Origin: Strongylocentrotus droebachiensis
Taxonomy: Eukaryota; Echinodermata; Echinoidea; Camarodonta; Strongylocentrotidae
DNA length: 64,000 nt
Reading direction: 5' to 3'
Assembly (NCBI GenBank): GCA_035222895.1
Contig: JAVYIG010007911.1
Coordinates: 31,495 to 95,494, forward strand
Made by a program: the position numbers and the translations under genes
The notes under the pieces: generated by a model
The model's input: the letters and a program-made list of their open reading frames with translations, nothing else
The model's database searches: none
Told to the model about the DNA's origin: nothing
In this document: in pieces, positions 11,980-22,932 of the stretch
How the letters are laid out: each line of letters starts with the position of its first letter
How positions within the stretch are numbered: the first letter of the stretch is position 1

Positions 11980-14730
11980 GTAACAAGTCAAATACATGTG
12001 TTGACTTGGGTCATTTAAAGACATACAATTGTTGGTTCTTATAGGGGATTCTAAGTGGTTAAGGTATTAGCCTAATGACAGATTTTATTGGTCTCAGAGA
12101 TGTGACATCAGTCTGGATAAGAACCTGAATGATGTCATTTTCCCTTTAAAGTGGGACTGCACTTCTTGTAGCTACTTGCGCCTTTTATATAGCAAACGAT
12201 GCCTAATCGGTGACCATTGGTCCCCCATAGTCTCTTATTTCTTATGACAATTGAGAGCTGATTTGATGAGATAACCACCTGTCAGTGACCTTTTAGGGAG
12301 GTCTAATCCCTCTTGGCCAAACTAATGCAGAGGGGCTTTAAAGACATACAATTGTTGGTTCTTATAGGGGATTCTGAGTGGTTAAGGTACTAACCTAAAG
12401 ACAGATCGGTCTCAGAGATGTGACATCAGTCTGGATAAGTACCTGAATGATTCATTTTCCCTTTAAGAACCCTACATAATAGTGCTTTAAATAAACATAT
12501 TGATAAACATAAAGGAGATTATTCTTTTAGAGCTTTGTAATTTACAAAGGTAGATGTAGATAGTAAACAAGAAAGGAGTATGGTAGACAGCAAACCAATT
12601 GGTTTGATGATGTCAAGAAATGGACTGGTCTTAACTCTGGAGAGTTTAGAACAAGGGTACATAACAGAAAGTGATTATGAAGGGACGGCACTAGATGATG
12701 ATGAATTCACCCATATAAAAAGTGATCTTTCTTTGGGGCAATTTTGATGTTTAAAATTGCTTTCCAAAGCTACCTTGCACCATGCATCCACTGAATAATT
12801 TTCCATTGTATAATTTTGTCACTGAACTAGATTAAATTGTCATTGTTTTTAGATCTAAATCACCCTCTTTGATAGTCATTTTAATTGATATAAAAAAGGA
12901 AAGCAGTTGGTTCAGTATGAGTTTTTTTAATAGCAAAAGCAAATGATTTCCCTGGGGCAATCTTAATGTTTCAATCGGTTTTCAAAGCTACCAATGCATC
13001 CATTTTTTTCTTCTCTCTCTCTGTCTCAGCAATGAGGGTCAGCCAACAAGGAAGGCACACAAAAAGTCACTTTTTATTTCTTTAACTATTTTTGTTGTTG
13101 TTTTACAGATAACGTATCAGTTGAAGATCATCACGACAGCGGTGTTCATGGTGGTGATGATCGGGAAGAAGATCAATCCGATGCAATGGCTGGCAATCTT
13201 TCTCCTCTTCGCCGGTGTGGCAGCGGTCCAGGTGGAATCAGCAAGCACAAAAGCAGATATGAAACATTATAATTACATGAAGGGATTAATAGCCATCATA
13301 GTCTCGTGTCTCTGCTCTGGATTTGCAGGTGAGGAGGAGGGTGTAGATTAAGAGAGAGATAGGAAGGGGAATGGGGATTGATGGGTATGTTGATTGGGTG
13401 TTGTGGGGGTAGGTAGGGTGCTGCAATGTAAGCCGTGTTTAAGCCAGGATAATAAAACATGAGTGCCAAGAGTGGCAGTCTGCCAGACATGAGCGCTTTA
13501 CAAGACACTATTATTGTTGTTGTTGTTATTAGAATAATGGTAAGGATTAGGGCTGTTGGATATGATTGGTATAGTCATTCCTAATATTCTGTTATGCTTT
13601 TAAGAGTTACGCTAACGTTCCCTTCTCTCTTTCCTTCCACACACGCACAGGTGTATATTTTGAAAAAGTACTGAAAGGAACGGAAACGACGTTATGGATA
13701 CGGAATGTTCAGATGTACCTATTTGGGATCATGAGTGGTCTTGTAGCAGTATTCACCAAAGATTATAACAACGTCATGACACATGGATTCCTCTATGGCT
13801 ATGACGTATACGTTTTTGTGATTATAGGTAAGCAAATCGTCTGTTCAACGGCCAAAAAGGCGTTAACTTTATGTTAAAGTGATTGATAACGCCCTTCTAG
13901 GGCCTAACAGACGAAAAACAGTTTTGTAGCACTGTAAACTGAAACTTTCACAACATGAATCTTTCACCACTAAAAAACATTAGCATTCTTCACAATTTTC
14001 ACAGCAAGAATTGTCACTGTATGAATTGCAAAAATTCAGTGTGGCGTCATTCATTCATTTTGCGGCATGCAAATCCAAACCACATGCAAATACAGGAAAA
14101 TGTCGTTGTTTTACTGTACATTATGTGTGTTTTCTCAATTTATCAGTTGGAAAGGTATGTAGTATATAAACTAACTAGGTGTTGTGGCGTGCGCCTGTAA
14201 TCCAGCTGACAACGGAAGTTACAAACTGATTCAGCTGAGGATGGAGGTTCGAAACTGAGTCGCGTCTTTCGGATGGTGATGTTAAAAGGTCCCCAGACGT
14301 AAATAATCAAATCTGATTGATACATGTCTGTAAAAACCCAATACACACACACACACACACACAGTGTATTAATTATGGTTAATGCATTTGTCAATGATTT
14401 CATGTTAATTGAAATTCATTGACAATGTGAATGTTATTATAATCATTATCTAACACTCATGTATCATTGTATGTGCTTACAGGAATGGCGAGTATAGGGG
14501 GCCTATACACATCCATTGTAGTCAAGTACCTAGACAACATCATCAAGGGTTTCTCCACCGCTGTATCTATCGTCATGGCAGCTTTAGGATCGTTTCTGTT
14601 CTTCGGAAAGTCGTTTGGCTACCTGTTCATGGGCGGCTCGGTTCTCGTGACTGTTGCCATCTATCTCTACAGCCTCCCCAAGCCGGCTGCAGGCGGCCCG
14701 CAGAAGGCCCGGGGGCCACAGAACGTCTAG
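11639..14730 (+). CDS. Nucleotide-sugar transporter, SLC35A1/A3 group (4 exons, 5' end missing)
   Basis: Exons 11639-11979, 13109-13328, 13651-13827 and 14483-14730 join in frame (entry phases: two bases carried, 0, 1, 1) and end in TAG. The product is about 328 residues; SLC35A proteins are about 325-340, so only the first few residues and the start codon are missing. Family hallmarks visible: RYTRS near the N-terminus, YFSTT, ALQNNLAFVALSNLDAATYQ, SGFAGVYFEKVLK, GLYTSIVVKYLDNIIKGFS, IYLYSLP. Hydrophobic segments throughout fit a ten-helix Golgi membrane antiporter that exchanges a nucleotide sugar for the nucleoside monophosphate. Some stretches look like SLC35A1 (CMP-sialic acid: YFSTT, GGLYTS, IYLYSLP), others like SLC35A3 (UDP-GlcNAc: NLDAATYQ, KIITTA), so substrate is not assigned. 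The short C-terminal tail is Gly/Pro/Ala-rich with basic residues. Family certain, subfamily uncertain. Confidence 0.93.
12016..12466. repeat. Direct repeat pair flanking a MITE, in SLC35A-like intron
   Basis: Two copies of about 130 bp, at 12016-12150 and 12339-12466 (both containing ACATACAATTGTTGGTTC and GATGTGACATCAGTCTGGAT), flank the TTAA MITE at 12146-12341. Confidence 0.75.
12146..12341. mobile_element. TTAA MITE of about 195 bp, copy 1
   Basis: Flanked by TTAA. Shares TTGGTCCCCCAT, GATGAGATAACCACCTGTCA and GGGAGGTCTAATCCCTC with copies at 22738, 31525 and 50671. Confidence 0.8.
13109..13328 (+). CDS. SLC35A-like transporter, middle exon 2
   Basis: Acceptor after a T-rich tract (TTTTACAG) and donor GCAG|GTGAGG. 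It continues directly from the previous exon as ITYQLKIITTAVF and runs to CLCSGFA plus the first base of a Gly codon. Residues QYQ/YQLKI at the junction are a strongly conserved part of SLC35A proteins. Confidence 0.92.
13651..13827 (+). CDS. SLC35A-like transporter, middle exon 3
   Basis: Acceptor ACGCACAG, donor TATAG|GTAAGC. Encodes GVYFEKVLKGTETTLWIRN, the family signature block, then QMYLFG and a helix ending YVFVIIG. Phase 1 on both sides matches the neighbours. Confidence 0.93.
14172..14300 (+). mobile_element. SINE-like remnant
   Basis: GGCGTGCGCCTGTAATCCAG and GCTGAGGATGGAGGTTCGAA resemble the 7SL/Alu 5' domain, and GGTTCGAAACTG also resembles a tRNA box B. The following TTTCGGATGGTGATGTTAAA is of a kind seen in short retroposons. 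Origin not settled. Lies in the last SLC35A-like intron beside an (AC)n run. Confidence 0.35.
14483..14730 (+). CDS. SLC35A-like transporter, terminal exon
   Basis: Acceptor GCTTACAG; open to TAG at 14728-14730. Encodes the last helices (ASIGGLYTSIVVKYLDNI, KGFSTAVSIVMAALGS, SVLVTVAIYLYSLP) and a 20-residue tail. In-frame ATG codons within it are internal. Confidence 0.93.
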
Positions 14731-16679
14731 GGGCCCTGCCGGTCAGAAAGCGGTGTATTTTTTGGAGCTAGTCTATGGACCTAAGGGGGAAAGCTCCCCA
14801 TGATTTGTAAATCAGGCTCTGTTTAAGGTTGCGCACCTCTGCAATGCGGCCCTTGGAATGACAGTTCCATCGAGGCACTTGCGAATGGATTCGTTGGGGG
14901 GAATCCCCTCATTAGTGCAGCAGCAACTGTGGAATTTGTGTACCTCTCATACCTCAGTTCTTGTTGCTTTTAGAGCAACCACCGAAAGAGAGAGAAATTG
15001 GGTGCTTTTATCCTGTCAACGCCCAGCTCGGATATGTGTGTCACTGCTTATCTAGGACTGTACAATGCAATCTTGCACCTAAAAACTAATATCAAAACAT
15101 TTAGTAGTGTTATGTATACTATAGCATTTGGCAAACACTGTGTGTTTACGAGGTGCGGTCGGAAAGCGGTGTATTTTTAGTGTTATAAAATGTATATCAA
15201 GTGTATTTTTGTTTGTAGTGTGTATCCATTTTCTCTTGGGAAGTTTGTACTTAAATTATTCAAGTAGACTAGTACTCATATTGTCACATCTTGCTATTTG
15301 TACCTATTTAAAGACTTAAGCCTTTCATTCGTTCAGATTAGACGTGACAAAACGTTTCTTGACTAAAATTGACAGATTTCCTGTTCCCGTTTGGAAATGA
15401 TATACCAGAACTGGTCGGAGCTACCATTTTATGTATTTCAATTTCTCAAAATCCTTCACGCTTCAGAGCCCAATTTTTCAGAGTTGCTTATTCTGTTGAA
15501 ATATTACCAAAACTTTGTATTACCTTTAAAGTAATTGCAAGGTAGTTACATGCGTAATTTTGCTCAATCGTAAAAGATGCAGAAGTTTTATGAAATTAAA
15601 AGATGAATTTGAAAAGATCATGTGCAACAAAATTTTCAAGGGATGAAATGTACTCCCTATTTCATAACTCAATGAGTTGGTGATTTATTCTAATGAAGCC
15701 CGCTCAAAAGATTTTATCATAAATATATATAGATGGACTTAATATTATTTATGACTTTATAAAGCCGAGTTAATAATATCAAAAGTCCTTTGTAAGTGCA
15801 TAGGAACGTGATATACACTATACACATTCAAAATATTATATTATTTGAAGTATAATTGCAACTTTTTTTGCAAGAGCTCAAAACAACACCTAATGGTTTC
15901 CTTTTTTTTTCATGTCCTTGTTCTGGTTCATCAGGATTTTTGTTTTGTTTTGTTTTGTTTTCTGTTATTTTATTTTTAGAATTTATAAGGTACACCAGGC
16001 AAGCAAGTGTCAGATAATTTTAATCTAATGTCTCAGAAAGAATTTGAAATGACTTCCAAATTGAAGTGTGCAAGATGGAACGATAAAAAATTAATTTTCA
16101 AAGTGTAAGATAACTTATTGATACGGACAGTACTGGACAAATTGCATGTTGGAAGATACTTGAAACCCATTGGACGGGTAGGGCATATTTTGCAGTTATG
16201 ACTTGTGTTTCATACAGAGAGTAGTATTGCCACACAAATCACAAGTCAAGGAAAAAGATACAAATGTATATAACTGAATAAAGGGTGAATATTTCAGATT
16301 TCAGAAACTTTTTTACTTTAAGTGTAAACTGAAATAATGTTTGTGATCATTGTTATTATTGATGAAATACTGCCAAGTTATAGTCATATTGAAGCACTTT
16401 ACATTGAAATATGCTTTACTGGTAGTATATTTATGAAAGAAATCTTAGCAATTAGCTTTCATTTCTTCAGCTTTTCATAGTCGCGTACACGCATTGCAAG
16501 AAAGCTTGAATTGATTTTCTATAGAACAGCAAATTGCATGATGGCTTTATCAGCTCTGTGTGTATTATTGACATTCAGTTATTTCTTAACTCTTGTCAAC
16601 TTTTATAGATTTTTGTCAGTGCTGCATTACCTGCAAGTCTATGATCACCATATTCCAATTTGTTAAACCTAGTCAGAGG
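14731..16679 (+). other. SLC35A-like 3' UTR and downstream DNA
   Basis: No second gene seen. The phrase AAAGCGGTGTATTTTT occurs at about 14747 and 15163. (TTTTG)n near 15940. Confidence 0.45.
16277..16282 (+). promoter_or_regulatory. Candidate polyadenylation signal for the SLC35A-like gene
   Basis: AATAAA about 1.5 kb after the stop codon, before the next repeat. The 3' UTR end is inferred only from this motif; a transcript would be needed to place it. Confidence 0.3.
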
Positions 16680-17096
16680 TAGAGGTATCATGGTCCAGTG
16701 GTTATGTCAACGGACTGTGGATTACATGGTTCAAGTCCCACCGCAGGACTAATGTACTTTGGCAAAACATCAATCTATATTTGCCTCTCCCCACCCAGGT
16801 GATGTAAATTGGGACCCGGTGGGAAGAAATTCCTTGAGTGCTTGAGCACTTTATCATGGTAACTGGGCTAAAGCGAGGGTAATGATATGATTACAGGGCC
16901 CTCAGGAAGAACAGTAGTAGGGACTTTTAGATTTGCACAACGACAACGCGGATTGCTACGATCGACGTCCTTTTAATGCACTGCCTTGAATGGAAGTCAC
17001 ACGTATCAGTCCACGCAAATCTAAAAGTCTCTAGTATTGATACTGAGGTGGCTACCCTGGGTAATAAACTGAATAATAAACTGAATTGAATTGAAT
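16680..17096 (+). mobile_element. tRNA-derived SINE with nested hairpin
   Basis: Box A-like TGGTCCAGTGGTTATG and box B GGTTCAAGTCC at the 5' end, an unrelated body, and a 3' tail of AATAAACTG and AATTG repeats. The 5' part matches the copy at 45385. A 116-bp hairpin element interrupts the body. Confidence 0.75.
16918..17033. mobile_element. Small hairpin MITE inside the SINE
   Basis: Inverted ends TAGGGACTTTTAGATTTGC and GCAAATCTAAAAGTCTCTA with one mismatch; the loop is CpG-rich compared with the SINE. Confidence 0.65.
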
Positions 17097-17499
17097 CAAA
17101 ACATATTGTTATTTATTATTTGATAGATATCCAAAGATATGTTTCATTTGACTATGTTGCATGTATTTGTACATGTTCCAGTAAAGCTCCCTGCCCACTA
17201 TGTACCGGTATATCGCACTGTGACTGAGGTTTGTGTATTTATGATTCCAATAGATAGTATTTGAAGAAGATTTTGCAGGACAGTTTGAAGCAAAGTGGCA
17301 TTGTATTGAGTTTTAATGAATTATCTGCTATTGAAAGATAACCCGACATATCAAAATAATACTACTGTTCCTTTTTGTTGTTCTTGTTGTTGTTTTACAT
17401 GTGTGTGTACGTGTGTGTGTGCTTTGTATAGTGTCTGCTACATGTTTATCAATGCATTTCTAGTGTGAACAACATATTATAAGCAAATAATAATTCCCG

Positions 17500-17940
17500 T
17501 CATTGTATATGAAGGTTCAATCTGTTTCCAAGCTATTGTGTGATCAATATGAAGCCCTGGCATATGCTCCATATGCTGGGGTCACATTTAATTGCGTTTT
17601 GATGATAAAACATGAAGACAAGCCAAATCAATTATTTGGGGCCATATTCGTCCCCAAAAGCTGCAGTTTTTGTCTAAAATTTATGTTTTTCTCCTTTTCA
17701 TGAAATTTGCCCCGATACCCTATTTAGACTACCTGGGTTCACATTTAAATGTGTATTAATGATGAAACATGAAAATAGGCCAGATTCATTTTTTTGGTTT
17801 TATTTAGGGCCACTTTCTGCCAAAACTCTGGACTAACCCCTTGCAGTCAGTTTTGTCAAAAATGTGTTTTTTCATTTTTCATGAAATTAGTCCTGATACC
17901 CTTTTTCAACTATCTTAGATTTTTGGCCCAAAATACCTAA
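17500..17940. repeat. Degenerate tandem duplication, about 180 bp
   Basis: Two successive units share ACATTTAA, GATGATAAAACATGAAGA-like and CATGAAATT.GTCC.GATACCC-like blocks. Confidence 0.5.
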
Positions 17941-18043
17941 TAAAACCCTTGCAATTTTTTGTCTGTTTATAAATAGTTTCTCAGAGGACTCTTCCAGTTT
18001 TTTTCTTTGTGAAGATAATTTTGTCTTTTTGCTATGAAATCAA

Positions 18044-19016
18044 TATATGGGGCCAGTCACCACGATATGAGTCCAGTGTCGCATTAGGCTCAATCGTAGT
18101 AATAGCGATGTATAGTGTGTATGTACTGAAAATTGACCCACCTACCACATTTAAGATTTTTCCAAAAATCGACTTATTAAATTCTTTGTTTGTTGAAAGT
18201 TTCATTGAAATCGAATGATGGGAAGTGTGTTGTTGCTATGTTGTTGTTGACCAGACTATAATATGTTACGCATCATTAACTTTACACCTAATTATCTCAA
18301 AACTGGGTAATCCCATTGTGTATAAAGTCCAATTAGGTTTTTGTTCATATTTCTGGATATAATTTATCAATTTTAATGTGTGACCCCTTAATTTAAAGCT
18401 TACTTAAAGGGAAAGTCCACCCCAGGATTTTTTTTAGCTGACGATATAGACCTAATAATACCATGAAGAATGATACAAGTCTCCTTAAAATCCATGATCA
18501 CATAACGAAGATATATCGACTTTTTTATCGAAAATCAGCCGCCCCCCAAATGCAAATGCGTTACATGGGCATGAATTGTGACGTATGTTGCGAGCTGCCT
18601 TCTTATTTCGCAGACATTCACTTTCGCTCGCGGTACACTGTTATCGCACTGAAACGACGAATCAGGAAAGTGAAAGCGAAAGTGAATGTCTGCGAAATAA
18701 GAAGGCAGCTCGCAACATACGTCACAATTTCGATACTATCGGTTATTTTTTGGCGATCGTTTCATGCCCATGTAACGCATTTGCATTTGGGGGGCGGCTG
18801 ATTTTCGATAAAAAAGTCGATATATCTTCGTTATGTGATCATGGATTTTAATGAGACTTGTATCATTCTTCATGGTATTATTAGGTCTATATCGTCAGCT
18901 AAAAAAAATCCTGGGGTGGACTTTCCCTTTAATGTAGATTCATATAATACTTAAAAACAGGAATAAAATTTTTGACCAACTGGACTCATTTCGTGGTGAC
19001 AGGCCCCATATAATGG
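18044..19016. mobile_element. TIR element containing a nested foldback
   Basis: About 35-bp inverted ends: ATATGGGGCCAGTCACCACG then ATATGAGTCCAG at the left, complement at 18979-19016. The TTAA foldback at 18404-18932 sits within it. Confidence 0.65.
18404..18932. mobile_element. 529-bp foldback MITE with TTAA borders
   Basis: Arms of about 250 bp are almost perfectly complementary, from TTAAAGGGAAAGTCCACCCC to the centre near 18655. TTAA at both ends suggests piggyBac-type mobilisation. The right arm has an extra ~30 bp near 18730-18765. ORFs of 112 and 88 codons here are accidents of the palindrome. Confidence 0.85.
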
Positions 19017-19129
19017 AATTAGACAGTTTGATATTCATTGTCCACATCAAATATAGGTTTATATGTTTGTTTTAGAGTGGGGGGGGGGGGTCTTTATTTT
19101 TCAGCTGGGGCCTAATGGGCGTTTACTCT

Positions 19130-19430
19130 ATAAAGAATACAAGTCGGCCAGGGGTGAGCACTAAAAAAAAATAGGTTTTTTGTTTTCGCCTCAACTACGC
19201 CCCCCTTGAGTGAGTAAAAAAAAAAAAAAGAGGATTCGCAGGGAAAAAATGGCATCTAACAACATTCCCCCCTTTCGATTTAGAAAAAAAAATATTGGGG
19301 CAAAATAGGGAAGAATAGAGAAAATAAGAGGGAAATCGGGAAAAACAGGATAAAATGGGGAAGAAAAAAAAAAAATCTGGGAAAATTAAAAAAAATCGGG
19401 AAACCGATTTAAATCGTGTTTTTATCAAGC
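19130..19430 (-). repeat. Poly-purine repeat, copy 1 (matches 59110-59300)
   Basis: CCCCCCTTGAGTGAGT, an A-run, GAGGATTC, ATGGCATCTAACAACAT and GGGAAAA-type runs occur in the same order, inverted, at 59110-59300. Confidence 0.7.
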
Positions 19431-20680
19431 CTGTCAGCGCCCTGATAGCTCTAAGCAGATAATTTCAAAGGGAAATAATACAGAAGTATATAATATCCGT
19501 GAATAAAAATGGTGGAACTATTTCCAGTGACAGATGGAGCACATACAAGTATTTCACTCATATACAGAAATTTCATCCATTTTATAACACCTGATTAAAA
19601 TGGTTTCTTTGACAAACTACACAAGGCAAGTCATATACATTTCAATTTATCGTTCATGAATATTTATTTCAGACTACATGATATACACTCGTGTCCTTCA
19701 AAATAATAATAATAATAAAAAAAGAGAACAAAGAAAGAAGAAAAAGAAAGTACAATTCAAGCATATTCTTATGTCTACTCAAATGTACAAACAATACAAA
19801 TTTTACACATAAATAAAAGAAATTGTTTGAATATATTTGACAATTGGTTTAATTACAATGAAAAGGAAACATAACCCTGTCTATAGTGTAAGTCTACATA
19901 ATGCTTAAGAGTGAAATACAAAAATGACTTAATACATGTATGGGCCACAGATGGTTCAGGCTGTAAATATTAGAGCCATAAACAAGGAAACTTTGAACCA
20001 TTTCTCACCATTTACTGTGGCCATTTTGTCATGGATTTTCCAACGGAGTATAAACATATTTGTATTAATATATATTTGTGTTGTATTTATATATAAACAA
20101 GTGAATAAATTAAGGAGACATTCCAACATATTACAAATATCAATATACAAAATACAAAATGGTGATTACAATTGACACATTTTCATCAAAACCTGTAGTA
20201 GAAATCAACTTCAAAGAGATTTCAAATTGCCCATAGATACAACTTGTACAAGATGGATTGTTGGGGGAAAGAGCATAGGAAAAAGAATAAGCTTTGCCAG
20301 ATATTTTTTAAAGTGTTTTAATAGGACCGGTCCCATATGACCTATATCAATCTTCTATACCGGTATGTTAAATCATTCCAAAATAAAGTCTCGTGAAATT
20401 TCTGAGTTAAAAGGTATTGGATGATGGTGACGAAAGCAATAGATACAAGAAAGTCCCATACTGAAGGCTCATAAGCATAAAATGGATCTGTAACATCAAT
20501 ATCCAATACCTTTTCCACATACTGTGTGTAACCTTCAGAAGACCAATACATCATTGTATTGCTCAAATGTGATCAATACGAAAGTGTTGGTGATATGATA
20601 TGCACGTCATTTGTATCATTATAAAAAGAAATTCAGCCTTTATCAAGTTTAGGTATTAAAACTGCCCATTTGCATTCCCT
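19431..20680. other. Intergenic, possible small ORF
   Basis: AT-rich. The only coding-like item is the minus-strand 74-codon ORF at 20566-20342 listed separately. Confidence 0.4.
20342..20566 (-). CDS. Candidate 74-residue membrane microprotein ORF
   Basis: ATG to stop with a balanced composition and one clear hydrophobic segment (FLVSIAFVTIIQYLL) after an acidic N-terminal part (YVEKVLDIDVTDPFYAYEPS). No family recognised, no splice evidence. It could be a chance ORF or part of an unseen gene. Confidence 0.2.
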   Translation of the reverse strand: MSNTMMYWSSEGYTQYVEKVLDIDVTDPFYAYEPSVWDFLVSIAFVTIIQYLLTQKFHETLFWNDLTYRYRRLI

Positions 20681-21070
20681 TTAAGATGAAGTTGAGTTGT
20701 GGCCATGCGATTGCATTATGAAAGAAACGGTGTGGAACCGACCAGAAAAGGTTGATCATCTAGCATATAAGAATGTGTGTGTATTGCAAGGTTCTGGAAT
20801 CATCAAAATGATAAGAAGTTTGGCCAAGTCTTGGTAAAGTTACAAACACTTGCACAGAAAGATGTATATGGGACTACACAAACACGTGGCGTAAAAAGCC
20901 GGCCCCCGATTTTTACGATGTGACATGCATATTTAGAATATGAAGGCATTTGAAGAGCCATGCTTTTCAGGGAACATGTCTTAACTGATGTTCTTCCACA
21001 CTCATAATAAGAATGAGTAATGCTCACAAATTATTTTTCACCTCTTCCCAGAACTCAACCTTCTCTTTAA
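20681..21070. mobile_element. TTAA-ended MITE, 390 bp
   Basis: TTAA at both ends, inverted AAGATGAAGTTGAGTT and AACTCAACCTTCTCTT. Matches 6366-6781 (inverted) and part of 4098-4345. Confidence 0.78.
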
Positions 21071-22737
21071 GTCGTCAAATATCTTGGACATCAACAGAAC
21101 ATAATAACTGATGATATTGTTTGTAGAGAGCCAGAAAGGAGCTCATTTCTAAACTAAAACACAGAGTTTGGCACTCTTTTAGCTCTGAACAGTACATGAA
21201 AGCTACCAAAAGATATACTAAATTTGTTGCATATGATTGTTACATGTATTGACAATCATGTGCCATGATTTTTGTAATGCTATCACAACAAAGCCATATT
21301 CAGGTCTGGTACGCCGCCCCCCCCCCCCCCCCCCCCCCCTTGACAAGATTTATCTTCTAGAAATTCTATGCTACTGTGAAGTGTGTTTTTCTTTTGATTT
21401 AAAGGGGGGAGAGAAGGGGTTCATCAACTTCACTGGAGTATGAACAAATGAGAGGTAAAACATAATTTAATCCTGGTCGCAAAATGGTATAAGCGGTAAA
21501 GGTACATTTATATCGAAGCCTCTGAGCATATTACCTATAGCACAATGAAAATGGAAAGATCAAACCTAAATCAATCTTGGATTCCTTTCCTCTTCTCGAG
21601 AGAAATACAAAATACAATATAGAAAAATATAAATTAATAGAAAGAATAAAAAAGAATTTGGAGCGAAAGCAAAGAGAGAGAGAGAGAAAGGCCAGAAATA
21701 ACTAGAAGAGAAACAGAGAAATACATTTAGAGAGAAAGGATCACAAGGGTTGTGATAAAGAAAGTAGTGCAAAATATTTGTAAAATAAGCAACACATACT
21801 TCATACACCAAAATATGATTAATTTCAAATTTGTAAACAAAGTGATTGCCAACTGGAGCATACACAGTAAAAACTTGTTTGAATCAAGCAAAATAACACA
21901 TGTATGTTCAATACTGCTTTGATCATAATGATAAAGTCAACAACTCTAAATGCACCTGTATATAACATAAAACATGTGCTAAATATATCCACATGCTTCC
22001 CGCCAGCAGAATTTATAGCTTTCCAAGCAATCAATACTTCATGAACTAAATCGCCATTATGCTTCCTCAAAACACACCCAGTCGCCTGAAACTGGCCTGC
22101 TGGCCACAGCTTAATTTTTCAGCCACACTCAAAATTCATTCCTCAGAAAAATGAAGAAAAATATTGGAATAACAACAGTAGTGTTCCTATTAAATATGTC
22201 ATTAATCTAATTATAGTTATAAATGTTTTGTCTTCCAATATGGATTCAATGAAACACTATTAATGGCAATTTGTGAGGTTGTATATTACATCAATGTTTG
22301 TGGACATTAAAATGAATGCTTCCTTACAAATAAAACACAATTCAACTAGCGGTAAGAGAAACAAGTACAATCTTTCAGCGCATGCCAGCAGAATTTCTCT
22401 TGATGTATATGTCGGCTCAAATTTCACATAATGATATTCAGGTATTGTAATAACCAAATGCTTTGTCCTATATTCATGTAATCAAGACGTTTTTTTGCTC
22501 TCAACCTATTATGACAAAATCATTTTCTGGTAAGGGCAAGTTAGCTGGAATACAACAATGTAAGCACATGAAGTTGACAATGTTTTTAATACGTGTATGT
22601 GATGGTAAACTGAATGCACTTATTGAGACGGTGCCACCTCATCCACTGCTCTTACGTTTGTGGAACTCACATCCTTGAGTCCTTTCCTCATTTTGTGAGA
22701 TTGATGATCTAGAACACTTCAAATCCTGCCTTAAAAC
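21071..22737. other. Intergenic, no gene seen
   Basis: C22-like homopolymer near 21318-21339; (GA)n near 21676. No coding signature. Confidence 0.4.
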
Positions 22738-22932
22738 TTAAAGCCCATCTGTACTAGTGTACAGGAGGGATTAGACCACCCTGCAAGATCACTGGACAGG
22801 TGGTTATCTCATCAAAACAGCTCTCAATTAACATAAGAAAAAGAGGATAATGGGGGACCAATGGTCACCGATTGTGCATTGTTTGTTATATAGAGGGCGC
22901 AAGTAGCTATAAGTAGTGCAGTGGGCCTTTAA
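22738..22932. mobile_element. TTAA MITE of about 195 bp, copy 2 (inverted)
   Basis: TTAA borders. Same family as 12146, 31525 and 50671 in opposite orientation. Confidence 0.8.

Noticed and set aside
11575-12024. 149-codon minus-strand ORF
   Set aside because: Antisense shadow of the first SLC35A-like exon.
18463-18851. 112- and 88-codon + ORFs
   Set aside because: Produced by the long palindrome; the two arms encode complementary rather than protein-like sequence.
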